A stretch of DNA of 64,000 bases from Terrabacter sp. Ter38 (GTDB lineage: Bacteria > Actinomycetota > Actinomycetes > Actinomycetales > Dermatophilaceae). The notes beneath the pieces were generated by a model. It was not told where the DNA came from. It ran no database searches and saw only the letters and a list, made by a program, of their open reading frames with translations. Made by a program: the position numbers and the translations under genes. The stretch lies in contig NZ_JALJRZ010000001.1 in assembly GCF_024519435.1 (NCBI RefSeq), positions 1 through 64,000 on the forward strand. The letters run 5' to 3'. Positions 59,763-64,000 of the stretch are shown here, in pieces; positions within the stretch are counted from its first letter, which is position 1; each line of letters begins with the position of its first letter.

Positions 59763-60373
59763 TTCTCCGCCTTGGGTTGCTCGTAATCCACCCGCCACCC
59801 GTCAGGGCTCGGGTACTGCCGGTTGGCGACGCCCACCAGACTCAGTCCCGTTGGCTTCCTGCTGGCCGGCACGATGGAGTTGCCTTCGCTGTCGACGACG
59901 TTTACGCCACTGACGTCGTAACAGACCAGGAATGTCACGATCGGAACGGCCGGAGGCGTGGACTTGAGATCCATGGTCAAGTCGGTCTTGACATGCTTCA
60001 CCGACTTGAGCTTGGTCAGGCCAGTCACGCGTGCCCGCTGAGCCTTGGCCGCGTTCAGCGCGTTCACGTTGTCGACCAAGGCTGTTCCACTCGAGGACCC
60101 CTCGAAGAATGAGGGGTTGGTCTTGGTCGGCTCGTAGAGACCGCGCGCGGCGTCCCTGTAGTACCTCGCCACCATCCCCCGAGCCTCCTCTTGCGCAAGC
60201 TGTTCGGGACTCGTCGTCGTTGACGTCGGTGAGCTCGAGGTCGAATCCGAGACGCTCGACGCCGAGGACGATGAAGGCGTAGACCGTGTGGGCGCACTCG
60301 TGCACGCCGAGAGCGCGGCCACGCCGATGGCGGCCGCTACGGCTGCCACTGATCGTCTGCTTGCTCGAGTCAT
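59756..60373 (-). CDS. Lipoprotein of the Tad locus, 205 aa
   Basis: ATG 60373 starts 'MTRASRRSVAAVAAAIGVAA' then LSAC, a lipobox with the acylated Cys at residue 24. A Ser/Thr-rich linker follows and then a compact domain with 'QLAQEEARGMVARYYRDAAR' and 'VTFLVCYDVSGVNVVDSEGN'. It is the first gene of the pilus operon, so it should be anchored outside the membrane. No named family. Confidence 0.7.
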   Translation of the reverse strand: MTRASRRSVAAVAAAIGVAALSACTSAPTRSTPSSSSASSVSDSTSSSPTSTTTSPEQLAQEEARGMVARYYRDAARGLYEPTKTNPSFFEGSSSGTALVDNVNALNAAKAQRARVTGLTKLKSVKHVKTDLTMDLKSTPPAVPIVTFLVCYDVSGVNVVDSEGNSIVPASRKPTGLSLVGVANRQYPSPDGWRVDYEQPKAEKC

Positions 60374-60758
60374 GTCTTCTCCCCGGTCTACAGAGATAAA
60401 GCCCCTAGACCTGCCCCCAGCGATCAGCCACGGGAAAGTCAGTGGTTTCACGTTATGGCGGGACGCCATCCGCGAGGAGGCTTCTTAGCCGGCTGTGGAT
60501 AACCACCCCGTCGCCGTCACACTGCTTGTGGATTTTCCCGAGTTGCGCTGCCTGCCCATCCATGGCACCACACCGACCGTCATCGCGCAGGTTGAGAATC
60601 GGAGGATCGCGAACGACCGAGAGCGCCTCGCAGTGCGCGAGGCCGACCGCCCCACGGGCCGAGGCGACCGGCGGGTCCCGTCGATGGGTCCTCCCGGCGA
60701 CAGAGTCTGCCTGATCGCCCGAACGTCCAGCTCAGGCTTTGGAGGCTGGGAGGTCACC
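60374..60758. other. Divergent intergenic region, Tad operon promoter
   Basis: The region separates the leftward Tad operon from the rightward excisionase. A frame is open on the plus strand from 60495 but resembles no protein, and the excisionase has its own SD. It must carry the promoters for both. I see no strong -10/-35 pair. Confidence 0.35.
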
Positions 60759-60989
60759 ATGAACCAGAAGCACCGGCGCGAGTTTGAGTCCCTCGCCGAA
60801 GCTGCCGAGCGGACAGGTCTGAGCACGAAGACCCTGCGACGACGCATCGCCAGCGGCGTGCTCGCCGCGTACCGCAGCGGCCCCCGCGTGCTTCGCGTCG
60901 ATCCAGATGACGTCGACCGCATGATGGTCCGTCTACCCACTGTGTCGTCAGGTTCCGACACCCTGCGCGCGGCTCACTCTCCCCGCTGA
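60759..60989 (+). CDS. Excisionase-like DNA-binding protein, 76 aa
   Basis: ATG 60759 has GGGAGGT five bases upstream. The product 'MNQKHRREFESLAEAAERTG' continues 'LSTKTLRRRIASGVLAAYRS' and 'VDPDDVDRMMVRLP': the winged-helix layout of MerR/excisionase (HTH_17) proteins. It lies 245 bp before the recombinases and would control excision direction or their expression. Confidence 0.85.
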   Translation: MNQKHRREFESLAEAAERTGLSTKTLRRRIASGVLAAYRSGPRVLRVDPDDVDRMMVRLPTVSSGSDTLRAAHSPR

Positions 60990-61234
60990 AGCGTCCGCGC
61001 TCGGGACCATCCCTGAAAGCCGGACGACTGATTCGCTGACCCGCCCAGTGCTGGCGGCCCCGAGTCCTGGCTTTGCATCCGGTCTAATTTGTCTCTGTCG
61101 GTCCGGCTGTTCGGGCCATCCATGGACTGGCCCTCGTTCAGGAGCGAATGTTCGGTGCGCCTCGACCTCGGCGCGGCACGCCCGCGGAGTCGAGGGCACG
61201 ACGGACGGCACCTGTTGACTGCACTCCGTAGCGC

Positions 61235-62449
61235 GTGTGGTTGAGGGCGTTTGGCCTCTGGAAGTGGGATGGTGCGACGGTGACTCTGGTGCGTGACGTC
61301 GCCGGTCTGGTCGTTCCTTCGACGATGCGGGTCGTGTCGGAGCCGACGCTGTGCTGGGTGATCCGTGACGACGGTGGCGGGGTCGTGGAGCCGGTCCGCG
61401 AGTTCATGGCGGAGTTGACCGCCAATGGCACGTCTCCGGCTACCAGGCGCTCCTACTGTCACGATCTGCTTCGGTGGCTGCGGTTTTGTGCGGCCATAGG
61501 CACGACGTGGGACCAGGCGGGCACTCAGGATGTGCGTGACTTCGTTCGGTGGTTGCGGGCGGCGCCGAATCCGCAGCGGGGCCGGGCAGGGTCCGGGTCG
61601 CGTCCTCCTGCGGGGAGCGTCAACGCGGTCACGGGCAAGTCGTACCTGCGCGCGGGGTACGCGCCGCGGACGATCAACCATGCGCTGTCGGTTCTCTCGG
61701 CCTTCTACGCCTTCATGTATGAGTCGGGTCGGGGCCCGTGGAGCCCGGTCCCGGCCGCTCGGCCGCCGCGGGAGCAGGTTCCTGCTCGCCGTGCCCGATA
61801 TCGGCAGAAGGTGCCGGCATTCCAGCCCAGGGCCGTGTCCGAGGAGGGCTTGCTGGATCTGTTCGCTGGGCTGCGCAACGACCGCGATCGGGCGCTGGTG
61901 GCGGTCGCGTTGTCCTCGGGGGTCCGCGCCGGCGAGCTGCTGTCGATGACAGCGAAGGGGATCGATGCCGGGCAGGGAGTGGTGGCGATCGAGCCGAAGG
62001 GCGGCCTGGGGTCACGCATCTGGGTGCCGGCAGCGCCGGAGTCGTTCGTGTGGATCGCCCGGTACCTGGCCGAGCGGCCCAGCGCCGACGTGGACGGTCC
62101 GTTGTGGCTGACCCTGCGTCCACCACACCGGCCAATGGACTACTTCGCGTTGCGGCAGGTCCTCGAGCGGGTCAACGGGCGGTTGGGCACGAACTACACC
62201 TGGCACGACTTCCGGCACACGTTCTCGCACCGCATCCTGGCCGATGACCGGATGACGTTGACCGACGCTCAGGCGCTCATGCGCCACCGCAATCTCGACA
62301 CGTTGAACGCCTACGCCGCTGCTCGGCTCGACGAGCTGGTGGCCGCGCTGCACCGGCACCTCGCGACTCCAGCGCCCTGCCCGCCGTCCTCGAGCATCCG
62401 CTACGACGCCGGCGACCTGGCGGTGCTGTTTCCCGGGCTGAGCTCGTGA
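61235..62449 (+). CDS. Tyrosine recombinase, first of a tandem pair
   Basis: This 404-residue site-specific recombinase starts at GTG 61235 or a later codon. A SAM-like core-binding domain spans about residues 45-165 ('PVREFMAELTANGTSPATRR'). The catalytic domain has Arg in 'ALSSGVRAGELLSM', 'HDFRHTF' (His-x2-Arg), 'ALMRHRNLDTLNAYA' with the last His and the nucleophile Tyr. All catalytic residues are present. It overlaps the next recombinase by four bases (GTGA), as in Tn554-like tandem recombinases, where TnpA is first and about 360-400 residues. Confidence 0.9.
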   Translation: MWLRAFGLWKWDGATVTLVRDVAGLVVPSTMRVVSEPTLCWVIRDDGGGVVEPVREFMAELTANGTSPATRRSYCHDLLRWLRFCAAIGTTWDQAGTQDVRDFVRWLRAAPNPQRGRAGSGSRPPAGSVNAVTGKSYLRAGYAPRTINHALSVLSAFYAFMYESGRGPWSPVPAARPPREQVPARRARYRQKVPAFQPRAVSEEGLLDLFAGLRNDRDRALVAVALSSGVRAGELLSMTAKGIDAGQGVVAIEPKGGLGSRIWVPAAPESFVWIARYLAERPSADVDGPLWLTLRPPHRPMDYFALRQVLERVNGRLGTNYTWHDFRHTFSHRILADDRMTLTDAQALMRHRNLDTLNAYAAARLDELVAALHRHLATPAPCPPSSSIRYDAGDLAVLFPGLSS

Positions 62450-64000
62450 CCCCGGCCAGCCGGGCACGACCGCTTACCGAGGTCGCGAAGGCAATCGCCA
62501 CCGGCCGGCTACCGACCGCGGCCCGGACCGAGCTCGCACCGGTCCTCGAAGCACTCACCCGGGACATGCTGCCGGTGACAGCCAAGCTCAATCCCGACGT
62601 CCGCGCACGGCGCGTGGTCAGCCGGCTGCTGGACTGGCTCGAGGCGCAGCCGGGCGCCACCTGGCAGGACCGCTGGGACAGCTGGATCCGCCAGGGCGAG
62701 CAGGACTGGCGGCCCCACCCCGGATCGTCCGGGCAGGGCGTCAAGTGGGAAACCGCGTACGGCATCAACGCCTTGATCATCGTCGGCGCGGTCAGCCCCT
62801 CCTACGACTGGATGCTGTCCCAGCGCCGCGTCCGGCTTTGGAAGGACTGGGCCGCCTATCACGACGCGGAGGTGTTCCAGCGGGTCGCCGAGGCCGTCGA
62901 TGCCCGCGGCGGCTACCGCGACACCACCCGGGTCATCACCCTGCTGTCGATGATGTCGATCAGGCTGCGCAAGCCAGTGGCCGCATTGGCAGCGCAGGAC
63001 TTCCGCGACCTGCGCGCCGTCCACCACGCCCGGGGCGTGAAGCACCACGGCCTGCCCGGCGCGTGGACTGCCTGCAAGCAGGCCGGCCTGCTCAGCGACG
63101 AGCCGTCCAGCTACGCCGAGCTCGTCCACGTCCAGAAGATGACTCCCGAGCAGCTCGTGGACCGGCACGGGGTGGACGACCCCGCGATCCGCGAGGTGTT
63201 CATCGCGTACCTGACCGAGGTGTCGGTCTCCTGCGACTACAAGACGCTCTACCAGCTCGAACAGCTGCTCGTGAAGAACTTCTGGGGCGACATCCAAGCC
63301 CACCACCCCGGCCACGCCACGCTCCGCCTCACCCCGGAGCAGGCCGCCGCGTGGCGGGGCCGGATCAAGACACTGCCCAACGGCCATCCCCGCAAGGACT
63401 GGGCCCAGGTGATGGACCGGGTCCGCACCTTCTACAACGACATCGCCGCCTGGGCGCTGGACGACCCGGGAATCTGGGCGCCTTGGGTTGCCCCGAACCC
63501 GATCCCCCGTTCGCTGATGAAGGGCGCGCGGATGAAGAACACCCGCCGCCAGCAGAGCAACTTCAAACGACGCACCCGCACCCTAGCGCCGTGGGTGCCG
63601 CAGCTGGTCGCCTCCGTCACCGCGGACAAGGACCACCTCGGTCAGCTGCTGGCTGCTGCCTCGTCGGTCGCTCCAGGCAGCGACTTCACCTTCCAGGGAC
63701 AGCCCTGGCACCGGCGCGACCACCAACGCAACGAGCACGGTGACCAGAGGTACGCGCTGATGACCACCCTCGTGCTCGACCCCGCCGGCGGCGTGCTGAA
63801 CCTGACCCACCTCGAGCACAAGGCTTACTGGACGTGGGCCGCCCTTGAGGTGCTGCGCCACACCGGGCTGCGGATCGAGGAGATGCTCGAACTGACCCAC
63901 CTATCCCTGCGCCCGCTGCGCAAGCAGAACGGCGAGCTCGTCCCGCTGCTGCAGGTCGCCCCGTCCAAGACCGACGAGGAACGAATCCTGCCAATGAGCC
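62446..64000 (+). CDS. Tyrosine recombinase, second of a tandem pair, cut by the window end
   Basis: GTG 62446 overlaps the previous stop. The frame remains open to the window end (more than 518 residues). The long N-terminal part ('TEVAKAIATGRLPTAARTEL' to 'VMDRVRTFYNDIAAWALDDP') has no catalytic motif. Near residue 475 'EVLRHTGLRIEEMLELTHL' provides the first catalytic Arg. That layout, an N-terminal region of more than 400 residues before the catalytic domain, matches Tn554 TnpB-type recombinases (about 630 residues), which act with TnpA and a small TnpC. The third gene would lie beyond the window. Confidence 0.85.
   Translation, partial: MTPASRARPLTEVAKAIATGRLPTAARTELAPVLEALTRDMLPVTAKLNPDVRARRVVSRLLDWLEAQPGATWQDRWDSWIRQGEQDWRPHPGSSGQGVKWETAYGINALIIVGAVSPSYDWMLSQRRVRLWKDWAAYHDAEVFQRVAEAVDARGGYRDTTRVITLLSMMSIRLRKPVAALAAQDFRDLRAVHHARGVKHHGLPGAWTACKQAGLLSDEPSSYAELVHVQKMTPEQLVDRHGVDDPAIREVFIAYLTEVSVSCDYKTLYQLEQLLVKNFWGDIQAHHPGHATLRLTPEQAAAWRGRIKTLPNGHPRKDWAQVMDRVRTFYNDIAAWALDDPGIWAPWVAPNPIPRSLMKGARMKNTRRQQSNFKRRTRTLAPWVPQLVASVTADKDHLGQLLAAASSVAPGSDFTFQGQPWHRRDHQRNEHGDQRYALMTTLVLDPAGGVLNLTHLEHKAYWTWAALEVLRHTGLRIEEMLELTHLSLRPLRKQNGELVPLLQVAPSKTDEERILPMS

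Noticed and set aside
1-64000. CRISPR arrays, rRNA or tRNA genes
   Set aside because: No regularly spaced repeats or recognisable RNA gene were noticed by eye. A covariance-model scan was not possible, so a tRNA could be missed.

Overview
The window looks like a large integrative and conjugative element (ICE), or a conjugative plasmid region, from a high-GC Gram-positive actinobacterium. The coding regions are GC-rich with a strong third-position GC bias. Actinobacterial marker families are present: Lsr2, DUF4192, an SCO6880-type conjugation protein, a LysM/BTAD fusion and an actinobacterial Tad pilus operon. No rRNA, tRNA or CRISPR array was seen. The two window ends cut through a cupredoxin gene on the left and a second tyrosine recombinase on the right.

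Layout. (1) 1-3.9 kb: a partial cupredoxin, a truncated IS256-family transposase, two overlapping unknown genes and a membrane protein that looks like a degenerate M48 peptidase. (2) 4.2-12.3 kb: a DUF4192 protein, a small unknown protein and a very large MobF relaxase-helicase-primase. A repeat-rich intergenic region in front of the relaxase is the best oriT/operator candidate. (3) 12.9-13.2 kb: an element-borne Lsr2 silencer. (4) 14.7-22.6 kb: a lower-GC cargo cluster of seven genes in two converging operons. It encodes a hexose-phosphate mutase, a ROK kinase fused to a sugar-phosphate cyclase, two dehydrogenases, a HAD phosphatase, a membrane protein with a ThuA/amidotransferase-like N-terminus and a small unknown protein. 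The gene set matches most steps of C7-cyclitol (valienol-type) pathways. (5) 23.07-24.09 kb: remnants of IS30, IS110 and IS3 transposases. (6) 24.1-36.7 kb: one minus-strand conjugation operon read leftwards, from a regulator through ParA-like, VirB2-, VirB6-, SCO6880- and VirB4-like proteins, a three-domain cell-wall hydrolase and a coupling protein split into two polypeptides. (7) 36.9-48.3 kb: a defence-like island bracketed by two halves of a broken TadA/CpaF-type ATPase gene in opposite orientations. Between or next to the halves are an unknown gene pair, a zinc-ribbon/PD-(D/E)XK-like nuclease, a DUF6308 protein, an operon ending in an HU/GIY-YIG fusion, and a DUF262-HEPN pair. (8) 48.5-60.4 kb: a complete-looking Tad (Flp) pilus operon without a prepilin peptidase. 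(9) 60.8-64.0 kb: an excisionase-like protein and two overlapping tyrosine recombinases, resembling Tn554-type tandem recombinases.

How the parts fit. The recombinases and excisionase would move the element. MobF, the split coupling protein and the VirB4/VirB6-type channel would transfer it. The three-domain hydrolase would open the Gram-positive wall, and the Tad pilus may bring cells together. Lsr2 could silence the AT-richer cargo. The relaxase gene and the first gene of the conjugation operon both have their Shine-Dalgarno inside the 3' arm of an inverted repeat, which suggests shared translational or operator control. The best candidates for something undescribed are the cyclitol-type cluster, with its kinase-cyclase fusion and membrane partner, and the HU/GIY-YIG operon with its interlocked leader repeats.
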